This document shows, in pieces, positions 9,165 through 19,858 of a stretch of DNA of 60,279 nt. Each line of letters starts with the position of its first letter. Position 1 is the stretch's first letter. This DNA comes from Bradyrhizobium jicamae (GTDB taxonomy: Bacteria; Pseudomonadota; Alphaproteobacteria; Rhizobiales; Xanthobacteraceae): assembly GCF_001440395.1 (NCBI RefSeq), contig NZ_LLXZ01000080.1:94918-155196 (forward strand). Reading direction: 5' to 3'. The position numbers were made by a program, and so were the translations under genes. The notes under the pieces were generated by a model, which saw only the letters and a program-made list of their open reading frames with translations, ran no database searches and was not told the origin of the DNA.

Positions 9165-10583
9165 CGATGCGTGCTCGAGCAAGGCCGCGAGGCGAGGATC
9201 GGAGTATTTGTTGGTGACGCCGGCGCGGCGCAGGTCCTCCGCGTACATCTCCAGCAGAGCACGGATGACGGCGGGGTGCTTTTCCGCCACGTTGATGGTT
9301 TGCTTCGGATCGGAGCTCAAATCATAGAGCTCGACCGGTTCGCCCGGAATCGCATAGAGCAGCGACCATTTTTGCGTCGTGATGGTCACGGGTTGCCATT
9401 CGACCACCGTCCGCATCAGATCGTCGACGACTTCAACCGTATCGCCGGGATTGGCGAGCGGCAGCGCCGTCAGCACATGGTCGCGCCCTTCGAACGGCTG
9501 GCCAAGCACGCCGGGAAGCAGCGAGTGTCCCTGCATCTCCGGCTGGCGCGGCAGGCCGGCCATGTCGCAGATCGTGGGAGCGAGGTCGAGCGCGCAGGCA
9601 AGCTTGCTGGTTCGTCCGGGCTTGGCGCCCGGCACATGGATCAACAGCGGCACCTTGGCGATCTCTTCGTAAAGTGGCGAACGCATCCACGTCGCTTCGC
9701 CGGGCGCCCTGCGGACCATCTTGCCCATCAACCCATGCTCTCCGAGCAGGAAGCCGTGGTCCGAGACGAAGATGATGGCGGTGGAATCTTCGATGCCGAG
9801 ATAGGCGAGCTGGTCGAGCAAATGGCCGATCCAGCGATCGACGAGCTCAAGCTCGCCGCTATAGAGCGCGCGGGCGACTGCGATGTCGCGATCGGTCATG
9901 CCGTGCTTCTTGCAATCGCCATAAGGCGGATGCACGCGCTCGCCGGCATAGTCGGGCAGATAGTGGCGGGTATAATAAGCCGGCGGATCCCACGGTTCGT
10001 GCGGATCCCAGGTGTCGACCAGCGCGAAGAACTTGTCCTCGTAGACCTGCTCCAGGCATTTCGCTGCCTGCACCATGGTGAGCGGCGCCGGACAATCCAT
10101 CTCGCCGGTGCGGGGATCGGGCTTCACCTTGCCGGTGATCGGCCATTGCGGCAGCTTGCCTTCGCCCTGGCGCTTCGTTTTGTTGGGCGCGCTGTACGAA
10201 GAGTAATGCGGTGTTCCCAAGAGTTGAGACTTCATGTCGTAGAAGAAATTGAAGCCGCGATCGTACGAATAGCCGTTGACCTGGTAGAACGGCGTATCGA
10301 CCACGCCGAGCGTGGTGTAACCCACTTCCGTCAATGCGGTTGCGATCGAGCGGTCCGCGCGCGGTAGTGCGCCCCAGCCGACGCCGGCAAAAGCGGGCTT
10401 GCCGGTGAGATAGTCGTAGCGGGCGGGGACGGTCGGAAAGCTCGACGCATAATAACGGTCGAACACCATCGACTTGGCAGCAAGCCGGTCGAGGTTCGGC
10501 GTGCGGACGTGACCGCCGTTGTAACCGAGCATATCGGTCCGGACGGTATCGGAGACGATCATGAGAATGCGATCTACGGCCAC
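9162..10583 (-). CDS. Sulfatase-superfamily hydrolase with Thr at the nucleophile position
   Basis: A 473-residue alkaline-phosphatase-superfamily enzyme. The N-terminal LMIVSDTVRTDMLG supplies metal-binding residues and FVSDHGFLLGEHGLMGK is the second metal site. Where sulfatases have C/S-x-P-x-R, this protein reads T51-V-P-A-R followed by YDYLTG. Thr is not a formylglycine precursor, but it is the nucleophile in phosphodiesterase and phosphonate hydrolase branches, so it may cleave a phosphate or phosphonate ester. The start is GTG at 10583 with GGGAGG seven bases upstream. It is transcribed toward the peptide-type transporter and away from a GntR regulator gene, which may control it. Confidence 0.85.
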   Translation of the reverse strand: MAVDRILMIVSDTVRTDMLGYNGGHVRTPNLDRLAAKSMVFDRYYASSFPTVPARYDYLTGKPAFAGVGWGALPRADRSIATALTEVGYTTLGVVDTPFYQVNGYSYDRGFNFFYDMKSQLLGTPHYSSYSAPNKTKRQGEGKLPQWPITGKVKPDPRTGEMDCPAPLTMVQAAKCLEQVYEDKFFALVDTWDPHEPWDPPAYYTRHYLPDYAGERVHPPYGDCKKHGMTDRDIAVARALYSGELELVDRWIGHLLDQLAYLGIEDSTAIIFVSDHGFLLGEHGLMGKMVRRAPGEATWMRSPLYEEIAKVPLLIHVPGAKPGRTSKLACALDLAPTICDMAGLPRQPEMQGHSLLPGVLGQPFEGRDHVLTALPLANPGDTVEVVDDLMRTVVEWQPVTITTQKWSLLYAIPGEPVELYDLSSDPKQTINVAEKHPAVIRALLEMYAEDLRRAGVTNKYSDPRLAALLEHAS

Positions 10584-10707
10584 CTATAATCCTCCCTTTA
10601 TTGTTAAGTAAAATATCACACAGCACTTTCGCCCAGTCAAGCAGTAATATATCACATGTCACACATTTATTCTTGCGAATCTGGATGCTCCCTGCTACGA
10701 AAGGCAC
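10584..10707. promoter_or_regulatory. Divergent promoter region with repeated ATATCACA
   Basis: This AT-rich gap separates the hydrolase (minus) from the GntR gene (plus). The octamer ATATCACA occurs at 10613-10620 and again at 10649-10656, the second inside TAATATATCACATGTCACA. Two same-sense copies 36 bases apart near divergent starts are a reasonable candidate operator for the adjacent GntR protein. Confidence 0.5.
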
Positions 10708-11427
10708 ATGGAAGCGCTTCAAAATGGTCCTTTAGGTCTGGTTTCGGCGCCAAGCCTGCGCGAACAGGCGCGACAGGTGATCCGCGGCCTGGTCATCACC
10801 GGGCAGATGCGGCCGGATCAGCTCTACTCGGTCCCCCGGCTCGCGGCCGAACTTGGCGTGTCGGCAACGCCGGTGCGGGAAGCCCTGCTCGATCTTGAGC
10901 GCGAAGGCCTGCTGCAAGCGGAGCGCAACCGAGGCTTTCGCGTGGTGTCGCTGTCGCTGAGCGAACTCAATGAGACCTTCGCCATCCGCCTGTTGCTCGA
11001 AGTGCCGAGCGTCGGCGACATCGCCCAAGGCGGATTATCGAAGCAGCAGCTCAGCGAGCTCCACGAGCTGGCCGAGGCCACGCGACAAACGGCTGACGCC
11101 GGCGATCTGATCGCGTTTCTCGATGCGGATCTCAAATTCCACGTTCAGCTGATTGCCACGCTCGGCAATCGCTCGCTTGCCAAGCTGGTCGAGACGCTGA
11201 GGGACCGCGTGCGCCTGCACGGCTTTGCCGGCAACGACTCGCCGCGGGATTTTCTCAAGCAATCGGCAGAGGAACATTTCAAGCTGCTCGACTATGTATC
11301 GAAGCGCGACCGGGCCGGCGCCGAAGCGACCATGCAACGCCACCTCGAAAGGTCGCGCGGGGCATGGGGCGACAGGCACAACGCCGCACAGGCCGCAAAA
11401 GCCGCCGTTCTCGACGACACATCCTGA
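10708..11427 (+). CDS. GntR-family (FadR/FCD subfamily) transcriptional regulator
   Basis: A 239-residue regulator. The N-terminal winged helix (LREQARQVIRGLVITGQ, then LAAELGVSATPVREALLDLE) is the GntR HTH. The all-helical C-terminal FCD ligand domain contains DADLKFHVQLIATLGN with Asp and His residues that commonly hold a metal and carboxylate ligand, and a later EEHFKLL His. AAAGG lies just upstream of the ATG. It is divergent from the Thr-type hydrolase gene and 130 bases ahead of a short-chain dehydrogenase. It likely represses one or both in response to an organic acid. Confidence 0.93.
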   Translation: MEALQNGPLGLVSAPSLREQARQVIRGLVITGQMRPDQLYSVPRLAAELGVSATPVREALLDLEREGLLQAERNRGFRVVSLSLSELNETFAIRLLLEVPSVGDIAQGGLSKQQLSELHELAEATRQTADAGDLIAFLDADLKFHVQLIATLGNRSLAKLVETLRDRVRLHGFAGNDSPRDFLKQSAEEHFKLLDYVSKRDRAGAEATMQRHLERSRGAWGDRHNAAQAAKAAVLDDTS

Positions 11428-11557
11428 CCGCGGCGCCCCTCTCCTTCCGACCGTTCATTTGCAAAGCAATCCATTTCCCGCGCCTTTGCTGGAGATCGCA
11501 TTGCCATGGCAAGGCGCGCGCGAGCCAATTCGAACAATATTAGCAAGGAGGATCGCT

Positions 11558-12304
11558 ATGAGACTGAAGGACAAGATCGCAATCGTGACCGGCGGCGGCT
11601 CCGGCTTTGGCGAGGGCATCGTCCGCAAATTCGTTGAGGAAGGCGCGCGCGTGGTCATTGCCGACCGTGACGAGGCCGCCACAGAGCGCGTGGCCGGCGC
11701 ACTTCCCGGCAGAACCATCGCCGCCGTCGCCGATATCTCCAACGAATCCGGCTTCGCAGCGGTGGTGCAGACAGCCCATCGGGAATTCGGCGGGCTCGAT
11801 ATCCTCGTCAACAACGCGGGCGTCGGTCACACGCCCCAGCCGCTGGAAACCGTGACAGACGAGATGTTCGACAGGATCGCCAACGTCAACATCAAGTCAA
11901 TCTACTATGGCGCAAAGGCCGTGGTGCCGCATTTCAAGCAGCGGAAATACGGTATCGTGCTCAACGTTGCCTCCACCGGCGGGGTCAGCCCACGGCCAAA
12001 CCTGACCTGGTACAACGCATCGAAGGGCTGGGTCATCACCGCGACGCGCGCCATGGCGGTGGAGCTTGCGCCGTTCGGCATCCGGGTCAACGCCATCAAT
12101 CCCGTCGCCGGCGAAACGCCGCTGCTCAAGACCTTCATGGGGCAGGACACGCCGGAGATCCGCGCCAAATTCCTCTCGACGATTCCAATCGGCCGTTTCT
12201 CCACGCCCGAGGACATGGGCAACGCCGCAGCGTTCCTGTGTTCCGACGAGGCCAGCATGATCACGGGCGTCGCCATGGAAGTCGACGGCGGCCGCTGCAT
12301 TTGA
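11558..12304 (+). CDS. Short-chain dehydrogenase/reductase
   Basis: A 248-residue classical SDR. The N-terminal GGGSGFGEG loop binds NAD(P), and Asp in VVIADRDEA suggests NAD preference. NNAG is present, and the catalytic set is Ser in VASTGG with Tyr and Lys in YNASK. The C-terminal ITGVAMEVDGGRCI is standard. AAGGAGG lies seven bases upstream of the ATG at 11558, which fixes the start; the open frame continues upstream without support. It follows the GntR gene on the same strand and ends at a strong terminator. The substrate is probably an alcohol or 3-hydroxyacid. Confidence 0.93.
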   Translation: MRLKDKIAIVTGGGSGFGEGIVRKFVEEGARVVIADRDEAATERVAGALPGRTIAAVADISNESGFAAVVQTAHREFGGLDILVNNAGVGHTPQPLETVTDEMFDRIANVNIKSIYYGAKAVVPHFKQRKYGIVLNVASTGGVSPRPNLTWYNASKGWVITATRAMAVELAPFGIRVNAINPVAGETPLLKTFMGQDTPEIRAKFLSTIPIGRFSTPEDMGNAAAFLCSDEASMITGVAMEVDGGRCI

Positions 12305-12316
12305 CGTGATCACCTG

Positions 12317-12351
12317 GCGAATGGCGGCGGCACATCGCCGCCGCCATTCGC
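12317..12351. terminator. Bidirectional hairpin terminator
   Basis: A perfect 15-bp inverted repeat (12317-12331 with 12337-12351, arm GCGAATGGCGGCGGC) encloses a 5-base loop. It lies between the convergent dehydrogenase and aldehyde dehydrogenase genes. There is no long T run, only GTTTGT on the plus side. Confidence 0.8.
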
Positions 12352-12356
12352 GTTTG

Positions 12357-13838
12357 TCAGCCGTGATAGATCGAAATGGTCTTGGTCGTGGCAAAGCCGT
12401 AGAGGGCCTCAAAGCCCTTTTCGCGGCCATGGCCCGAACGCTTCACACCGCCGAACGGCAGCTCGATGCCGCCGCCTGCACCGTAGTTGTTGATGAAGAT
12501 CTGTCCCGACTGAATGGCGCGCGCCAGGCGCAACTGCCGGCCGCCATCGCTCGTCCAGATTCCGCAAACCAGGCCAAAGGGCGTGCCGTTTGCCAGCTCG
12601 ATAGCCTGCTGCTCGCCGTCAAACGGCATGATCACCTGGACGGGCCCGAAGATTTCCTCCTGCGCAAGGCGATGGCTGGGCGGAACGTCGCGGATCAAGG
12701 TCGGCGTGACATAGGCACCGCCCGCAGGCGCATCGGGCACGATGGTGCCCTGCGCGGCGAGACGCGCGCCGCCACGCTCGGCCAGCGCAATGTAGCCTTC
12801 GACAATGTCCTTCTGCCGGCGCGAGACCACGGGGCCGACATCGAGATCGGACAGCGCCGGCCCCACCTTCAGCTTGCGGTAGGCATCGGCCATGCGTGAA
12901 GCAACCTCTTCATAGACCGATCGCTCGACCAGGATCCGCGACGACGCGGAGCAGGTCTGGCCGGCGTTCTGAATACCTGCCATCACCAGGAACGGCAGTG
13001 CCCGATCGAGATCGGCATCGGCAAACACCACCTGGGGCGATTTACCGCCGAGTTCCAGCGTAACCGGCACGGCATTGCGCGCGGCGGCCGCCTGCACCAG
13101 ACCGCCCGTCGTTACCGAACCCGTGAAGGAAATGTGATTGATGCCGGGATGAGAGGACAAGGCCGCACCAGCTTCCTCGCCGGTGCCGGTGACAAGGTTG
13201 AGCGCGCCGGCCGGCAATCCCGCTTCTTCCGCGATGCGGGTGAACTCGATCACCGTAAGGCAGGCTTCCTCCGCCGGCTTTACGACAGCGGCGTTGCCCA
13301 TCGCAAGGGCCGCACCGAGGCTGCGTCCGATGATCTGCATCGGATAGTTCCAGGGAATGATGTGGGCGGTGACACCATGCGGCTCATAGATCGTGAGGGC
13401 AGTGAATCCCGACCGATAGGGAATGGTATCGCCGTGAACCTTGTCGGCCGCGGCGCCGTAGAATTCGCAGTAGCGCGCCAGCGCCTCGACATCGGCCCGC
13501 GCCTGCTTGAGCGGTTTGCCGACGTCGCGTGCTTCAAGCTCTGTCAGCAGATCGATATTCTTCAGGACGCCCTCGCCGATCCGATGCAGGATGCGACCGC
13601 GCTCGGTCGCCGACAAACGTCCCCACTCGCCGGCCAACGCCGCCCGGGCGGCCTGAACCGCGCGATCGACGTCCTCGCTGCTGCCCCGGGCAATGTCCGC
13701 AAGATGCGAGCCATCGGACGGATCCGGAATCGCGAGACGCCGTCCATCGGCAGCATCGACCCAGCGGCCGGCGATGTAGTTGCGGTAAACCCGTGCCGAG
13801 TTCGACGGGTTGCGCTCCAGAGTTTGATCTTGCTGCAT
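12357..13838 (-). CDS. NAD(P)-dependent aldehyde dehydrogenase
   Basis: A 493-residue ALDH-superfamily enzyme that oxidises an aldehyde to the acid. Visible features are the Asn of IIPWNYPM, the cofactor segment FTGSVTTGG, the general base Glu in LELGGKSPQ and the catalytic Cys in NAGQTCSASS. The start is the ATG at 13838 with GAGGAG upstream. It follows the E3 gene of the branched-chain dehydrogenase by 31 bases and is the last gene of that operon. It may handle a semialdehyde formed in valine or isoleucine breakdown, but the family is broad and the substrate is uncertain. It lacks the CoA-acylating signature. Confidence 0.93.
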   Translation of the reverse strand: MQQDQTLERNPSNSARVYRNYIAGRWVDAADGRRLAIPDPSDGSHLADIARGSSEDVDRAVQAARAALAGEWGRLSATERGRILHRIGEGVLKNIDLLTELEARDVGKPLKQARADVEALARYCEFYGAAADKVHGDTIPYRSGFTALTIYEPHGVTAHIIPWNYPMQIIGRSLGAALAMGNAAVVKPAEEACLTVIEFTRIAEEAGLPAGALNLVTGTGEEAGAALSSHPGINHISFTGSVTTGGLVQAAAARNAVPVTLELGGKSPQVVFADADLDRALPFLVMAGIQNAGQTCSASSRILVERSVYEEVASRMADAYRKLKVGPALSDLDVGPVVSRRQKDIVEGYIALAERGGARLAAQGTIVPDAPAGGAYVTPTLIRDVPPSHRLAQEEIFGPVQVIMPFDGEQQAIELANGTPFGLVCGIWTSDGGRQLRLARAIQSGQIFINNYGAGGGIELPFGGVKRSGHGREKGFEALYGFATTKTISIYHG

Positions 13839-13869
13839 GACATCTCCTCTTGGTTCGTTATCGCTTCCA

Positions 13870-15261
13870 TCAGGCATGCAAGCCGCGCCCCAAAGCGCCG
13901 AACGCAGCCTCGTGAATTGCTTCGCTCCGCGTCGGGTGGGCGCCGATGGTGGCGGCGATGTCTTCAAGCACCGCTCCCATCTCAATGGCAAGTGCAAGTG
14001 AGGACGTCAATTCCGACACCCCCGCCCCTACCGCTTGCGCTCCCAGCACGAGGTGGTCGCTGGCCCGCGCCACGATCCGTACGAAACCCGCATCATCCAT
14101 CTGCGTCAGGGCCCGGCCGTTGGCGGCAAAGGGAAATGTCGCGACCTTGACGTCGTGACCGTCCATCTCGGCTTGTTCCGGCGTGTATCCCACGGATGCG
14201 ACCTCCGGATCGGTGAAGCAGACCGCCGGAATAGCGACGGCGTCAAAGGAGCGGCGCTTTCCCGCCATGATCTCCGCCACCATCGCGCCCTGCGCCATGG
14301 CGCGATGCGCCAGCATCGGCTCCCCCGTGAGATCGCCGATCGCCCAGACGTTGGACATGGACGTCTCGCAACGGTCATCGATTTTGACGAATTTCCCGTC
14401 CATCGCGAGGTCGAGCCGCTCCAGCCCGAACCCTTTGGTGCGAGGCTCACGCCCGACCGCGACCAGGAACTTGTCGGCCGGCAGTTCGCGCAGGCCATAC
14501 CCGCGCTGCTCGATCAGCAGGCTCTCGGCGCCGGCGGTCAGCCCCTGTGCCTGCGCCGAGGTGATGACGCTGACCTTGAGTTCTTCGAGTCTCCGCACCA
14601 CCGGCCGCGTCAACGCCGCGTCCCACCTGGGCAGGATCTGCTCGTCGGCCTCGACGACCGTTACATCCGATCCGAGTTTTGCAAAGGCGATCCCCAGTTC
14701 AAGGCCGATATAGCCGGCACCGACAACCACGAGCCGCGCGGGAATTTCTCGCAGCGACAGCAATTCGGCCGACGAGATAACATTGCCTCCAAACGGCAGT
14801 GTCTTGATCGCCTGCGGCACCGAGCCGGTTGCGAGAACGAGATGTTTGGCACGGTAGCACGTTGTACCGCCGGCCGTGGTAACTGTGACGGTCTTGCCAT
14901 CAAGAATCTCGGCCGTGCCTGAAATCACCGACACACCGCTTTTCTTCAGCAGCGACGCGACGCCGCCGGTCAGGCGATCCACGATCGAATCCTTCCACGC
15001 AACAGTGCGCGCGAAATCAAATCCCACCTGTTTGACGCTCAGCCCGAACGGCGTCATCTCGCTGTGACTGGCGCTGTGGAAGGCATCCGCGGCGTAAATG
15101 AGTGCCTTGGAAGGGATGCAACCGACATTCAGACACGTGCCGCCGAGCGCCCCACCTTCGATCAGGACGGTCCGCAATCCCAACTGCCCGGCGCGAATGG
15201 CCGCGACATAGCCGCTGGGCCCTCCGCCGATGATAACGACCTCCGCGGCGCTCTCCTGCAT
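13870..15261 (-). CDS. lpdV: Dihydrolipoamide dehydrogenase (E3) of the branched-chain complex
   Basis: A 463-residue FAD flavoprotein that reoxidises the lipoyl arm of E2 using NAD. It has the FAD loop [17 protein letters not shown], the redox disulfide [13 protein letters not shown], the NAD loop [12 protein letters not shown], and the C-terminal His-Glu pair in [12 protein letters not shown]. One base separates it from the E2 gene, so it serves the same complex. A second E3 gene of different type sits at the right edge of the window. Confidence 0.95.
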   Translation of the reverse strand: MQESAAEVVIIGGGPSGYVAAIRAGQLGLRTVLIEGGALGGTCLNVGCIPSKALIYAADAFHSASHSEMTPFGLSVKQVGFDFARTVAWKDSIVDRLTGGVASLLKKSGVSVISGTAEILDGKTVTVTTAGGTTCYRAKHLVLATGSVPQAIKTLPFGGNVISSAELLSLREIPARLVVVGAGYIGLELGIAFAKLGSDVTVVEADEQILPRWDAALTRPVVRRLEELKVSVITSAQAQGLTAGAESLLIEQRGYGLRELPADKFLVAVGREPRTKGFGLERLDLAMDGKFVKIDDRCETSMSNVWAIGDLTGEPMLAHRAMAQGAMVAEIMAGKRRSFDAVAIPAVCFTDPEVASVGYTPEQAEMDGHDVKVATFPFAANGRALTQMDDAGFVRIVARASDHLVLGAQAVGAGVSELTSSLALAIEMGAVLEDIAATIGAHPTRSEAIHEAAFGALGRGLHA

Positions 15262-15262
15262 G

Positions 15263-16570
15263 TCAGTTCCTAACGAGCAGGAGTGCCGGCGCCTCCAGCA
15301 GCTCTTTCATGCGCCGGATGAATTGCGCGGCCTCATAGCCATCGATGATGCGATGATCGAATGAGGACGACAGGTTCATCATCATGCGGGGAACGAATTG
15401 ATCATCCCGCCACATCGGGCGGATCATCATCCGGTTGACGCCGACGATCGCCAGCTCCGGCCGGTTGATGACGGGCGTCGTTGCGATGCCGCCGAGATCG
15501 CCGAGGCTGGTGACGGTGATGGTGGAGCCGTTCAACTCTTCCCGACGAGCAGTACCCTGCCTCGCTGCGTCCGCGAGCCGCTTGATCTCTGCCGCGCAGG
15601 CCCAGAGATCGAGCGCTTCGGCGTGAAACAGCACCGGCACCATCAGGCCCGACGGGGTTTGCGTCGCGATGCCTGCATGAACGGCGCCGTGCCGGCTGAC
15701 GACCTCCTGGTCATCGTCATAGGTTGCGTTGACTTGCGGAAAATCGCGCACCGCGTGCACCAGCGCTGCAACCACGAACGGCAAGAGGGTCAGCTTCGGC
15801 CGGCCCTCGACAAATTTCGTATTCAGCTGCTTGCGCAGCTCATCGAGCGACGTGACGTCGACCTCCTCGACATAGGAAAAGTGCGCCACGCGCCGGGTCG
15901 TCTCCGCCATTCGCTCGGCGATCCTCCGGCGCAGGCCAACAACCTTGATCTGCTCGACCGCATCGTTGCGTTGCGCGATCCGTGGACCGGCGCTCGCGTT
16001 CGATCGGTTTTGAAGGTAGCCGGCGAGATCGTCGTGCGTGATTCGGCCGGCGGCCCCGCTGCCCGAAACCAGACGAAGATCGATTCCTGCCTCACGCGCC
16101 CGCGCCCTGATCGCGGGCGATGCAATCGGCCGCACGGGAGCCAGCTTCACCTCGACACCGGCCACGCCGTTACGATGGGCATTGGCAGGATGGCCATCGT
16201 TCGGCCGGCGATCATAAGGCTGTTCCGTTTGGACCGGAGAACCTGCTTGCGGGTCAACCGGCACATCGCTTGCTAAAGCGCGACCGTCAGGCCGATCGAC
16301 ATCTTTCTCGCTTGCGACGTCACCATTTGCGCCAAAACGAATGCCTGCCAAAGGACTTCCAACCGCGAGACGCGCGCCCAGCTCTCCGCCGAGCTCGACG
16401 ACCACGCCCGCCCTTGGCGAAGGAATTTCGACCGTCGCCTTGTCCGTCATGACAGCGGCCAGAATCTGATCCTCCCTGACCGTCTCGCCGACCGCGACAT
16501 GCCATTCGACGATCTCGGCCTCGGCAACGCCCTCTCCCACGTCGGGAAGCTTGACCAGCTCGACAGGCAT
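15263..16570 (-). CDS. bkdB: Dihydrolipoamide acyltransferase (E2) of the branched-chain complex
   Basis: A 435-residue core subunit. The N-terminal lipoyl domain has the lipoylation site [13 protein letters not shown] flexible acidic/Pro-Asp-rich linker follows. The peripheral-subunit-binding domain is [16 protein letters not shown] (about residues 150-190). The C-terminal catalytic domain ends with [13 protein letters not shown], whose His and Asp are catalytic. It transfers branched acyl groups from E1 to CoA. It follows E1 beta by two bases. Confidence 0.95.
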   Translation of the reverse strand: MPVELVKLPDVGEGVAEAEIVEWHVAVGETVREDQILAAVMTDKATVEIPSPRAGVVVELGGELGARLAVGSPLAGIRFGANGDVASEKDVDRPDGRALASDVPVDPQAGSPVQTEQPYDRRPNDGHPANAHRNGVAGVEVKLAPVRPIASPAIRARAREAGIDLRLVSGSGAAGRITHDDLAGYLQNRSNASAGPRIAQRNDAVEQIKVVGLRRRIAERMAETTRRVAHFSYVEEVDVTSLDELRKQLNTKFVEGRPKLTLLPFVVAALVHAVRDFPQVNATYDDDQEVVSRHGAVHAGIATQTPSGLMVPVLFHAEALDLWACAAEIKRLADAARQGTARREELNGSTITVTSLGDLGGIATTPVINRPELAIVGVNRMMIRPMWRDDQFVPRMMMNLSSSFDHRIIDGYEAAQFIRRMKELLEAPALLLVRN

Positions 16571-16572
16571 TC

Positions 16573-17586
16573 TCAGCTCCCCATCAGCCGGGTCAGCGCG
16601 CGACCGACGCGATCAGGGCTCGGAAAATAGTCCCACTCCTGTGCGTGGGGATAAGGCGTATCCCACCCGGTCACGCGAACGACCGGCGCCTCGAGATGAT
16701 AGAAGCAGCGTTCCTGGATCAGCGCGGAAAGCTCGGCGCCGAAGCCCGATGTGCGGGTTGCCTCGTGTACGATGAGGCAGCGGCCTGTCTTGGTAACCGA
16801 CCGAACAATGGTGTCGACATCGAGCGGCACCAGCGATCTGAGATCGATGATCTCGGCGTCGACACCAACCGACTGACACGCCGCCTCGACGACATGGACC
16901 ATGGTGCCATAGGCAAGGATCGACACATCGCTGCCTTGGCGGCGAACCACCGCCTTGCCGATCGGCACGGTGTAGTAGCCTTCCGGCGTTTCGCTCAGCT
17001 CGTGCTTCGACCACGGCACGATGGGCCGGTCGTGGTGACCATCGAAGGGACCGTTGTAGATCCGCTTCGGCTCGAGAAACATCACGGGATCGTCGTCCTC
17101 GATCGCGGCGATTAGAAGGCCTTTCGCATCATGCGGGTTCGACGGAATGACCGTCTTCAAGCCCGCAACATGCGTGAACAGTGCTTCCGGACTTTGGCTG
17201 TGGGTCTGCGCGCCGAAGATGCCGCCGCCACAGGGCATGCGCACGACGATGGGGGCGCTGAACTCGCCGGCGGAGCGGAATCGCAGCCGCGCCGCCTCCG
17301 ACACCAGTTGGTCGTAGGCCGGGTACATGTAGTCGGCGAACTGGATTTCAGCGACGGGCCTTAGTCCATACGCTCCCATGCCGACGGCGACACCGACGAT
17401 GCCGCTCTCCGAGATCGGGGTGTCGAAGCAGCGCGATGACCCGTATTTGCGCTGCAAACCGTCCGTGCAGCGGAAAACGCCGCCGAAACGGCCGACGTCC
17501 TGGCCGAAGGTGACGACGCGTTCGTCCCGGGCCATCATGACATCCATGGCATCGCGGATAGCTTCGATCATCGTGAGAGACGGCAT
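16573..17586 (-). CDS. bkdA2: Branched-chain 2-oxoacid dehydrogenase E1 beta subunit
   Basis: A 337-residue transketolase-like subunit that completes the thiamine-diphosphate site. It begins MPSLTMIEAIRDAMDVMMAR and contains TFGQDVGRFGGVFRCTDGL, closely like Pseudomonas BkdA2. The C-terminal transketolase domain includes VLAYGTMVHVVEAA-type sequence and IVHEATRTSGFGAELSA. Two bases separate it from the E1 alpha stop. Confidence 0.95.
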   Translation of the reverse strand: MPSLTMIEAIRDAMDVMMARDERVVTFGQDVGRFGGVFRCTDGLQRKYGSSRCFDTPISESGIVGVAVGMGAYGLRPVAEIQFADYMYPAYDQLVSEAARLRFRSAGEFSAPIVVRMPCGGGIFGAQTHSQSPEALFTHVAGLKTVIPSNPHDAKGLLIAAIEDDDPVMFLEPKRIYNGPFDGHHDRPIVPWSKHELSETPEGYYTVPIGKAVVRRQGSDVSILAYGTMVHVVEAACQSVGVDAEIIDLRSLVPLDVDTIVRSVTKTGRCLIVHEATRTSGFGAELSALIQERCFYHLEAPVVRVTGWDTPYPHAQEWDYFPSPDRVGRALTRLMGS

Positions 17587-17588
17587 GC

Positions 17589-19217
<1,629 letters not shown>

Positions 19218-19733
19218 ATGAAATCATCTTCGACACCAAAACAGCGGACCAGGGCGGACCTCGATTTGACCGATCGAAAGATCCTTTCGATTCTTCGCAG
19301 CGACGGACGGCTGACCGTCAACGAGCTGGCCAGTCGCGTCGGGTTGTCGTCGTCACCGTGCTGGTCGCGGGTCCGGCACCTGGAGGAGATCGGCGTGATC
19401 AAACACTACTCAGCCGTCATCGATCACATCGCCGTCGGCCTGAAGGATCTCGTCTTCATCGAGGTGACGCTCGACAAGCATGACGACAAGGTGCTCGCTC
19501 GGTTCGGCGACGCGCTCGCCAGAATCCCGGAAGTGATCGAGGCCCATCTCGTCACCGGCGATTACGACTATCTGGTCAAGGTGGCGGTCGCCGACACCAC
19601 GCATTACGAGCGCTTTCTTCGCGAGAAGCTCTACCGGATTCAGGGTATCCGGCACACGCGATCGACCTTCTCGCTACGGACCCTGAAGCTCGTCATGTCA
19701 GCCGACCCGCTGCTCGTCAGGGCGAGCGATTAG
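19218..19733 (+). CDS. bkdR: Lrp/AsnC-family regulator of the branched-chain operon
   Basis: A 171-residue regulator. The N-terminal HTH is LDLTDRKILSILRSDGRLTVNELASRVGLSSSPCWSRVRHLE. The C-terminal RAM (ligand-binding) domain contains HLVTGDYDYLVKVAV, the turn that binds amino-acid effectors in Lrp proteins. GAGGAG sits upstream of the ATG at 19218. It is divergent from the branched-chain dehydrogenase operon, the arrangement of P. putida bkdR, so it probably activates that operon in response to branched-chain amino acids. The name is by context. Confidence 0.9.
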   Translation: MKSSSTPKQRTRADLDLTDRKILSILRSDGRLTVNELASRVGLSSSPCWSRVRHLEEIGVIKHYSAVIDHIAVGLKDLVFIEVTLDKHDDKVLARFGDALARIPEVIEAHLVTGDYDYLVKVAVADTTHYERFLREKLYRIQGIRHTRSTFSLRTLKLVMSADPLLVRASD

Positions 19734-19735
19734 CC

Positions 19736-19784
19736 AGCGAAGTGATCAGCGCAAACTCTCCATTTGCCGATCACGTCACTCGCT
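19736..19784. terminator. Imperfect hairpin between convergent genes
   Basis: AGCGA..GTGATC at 19736-19747 can pair imperfectly with GATCACGTCACTCGCT at 19769-19784. It lies just after the Lrp stop and before the convergent SulP gene. There is no T run. Confidence 0.35.
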
Positions 19785-19858
19785 GCCTAACGCTGTCCTA
19801 CCCTGACGCTATATCGGGATTCAGTTCAGCCTGATCACGCCGGGCCCACCCGTCGCAA

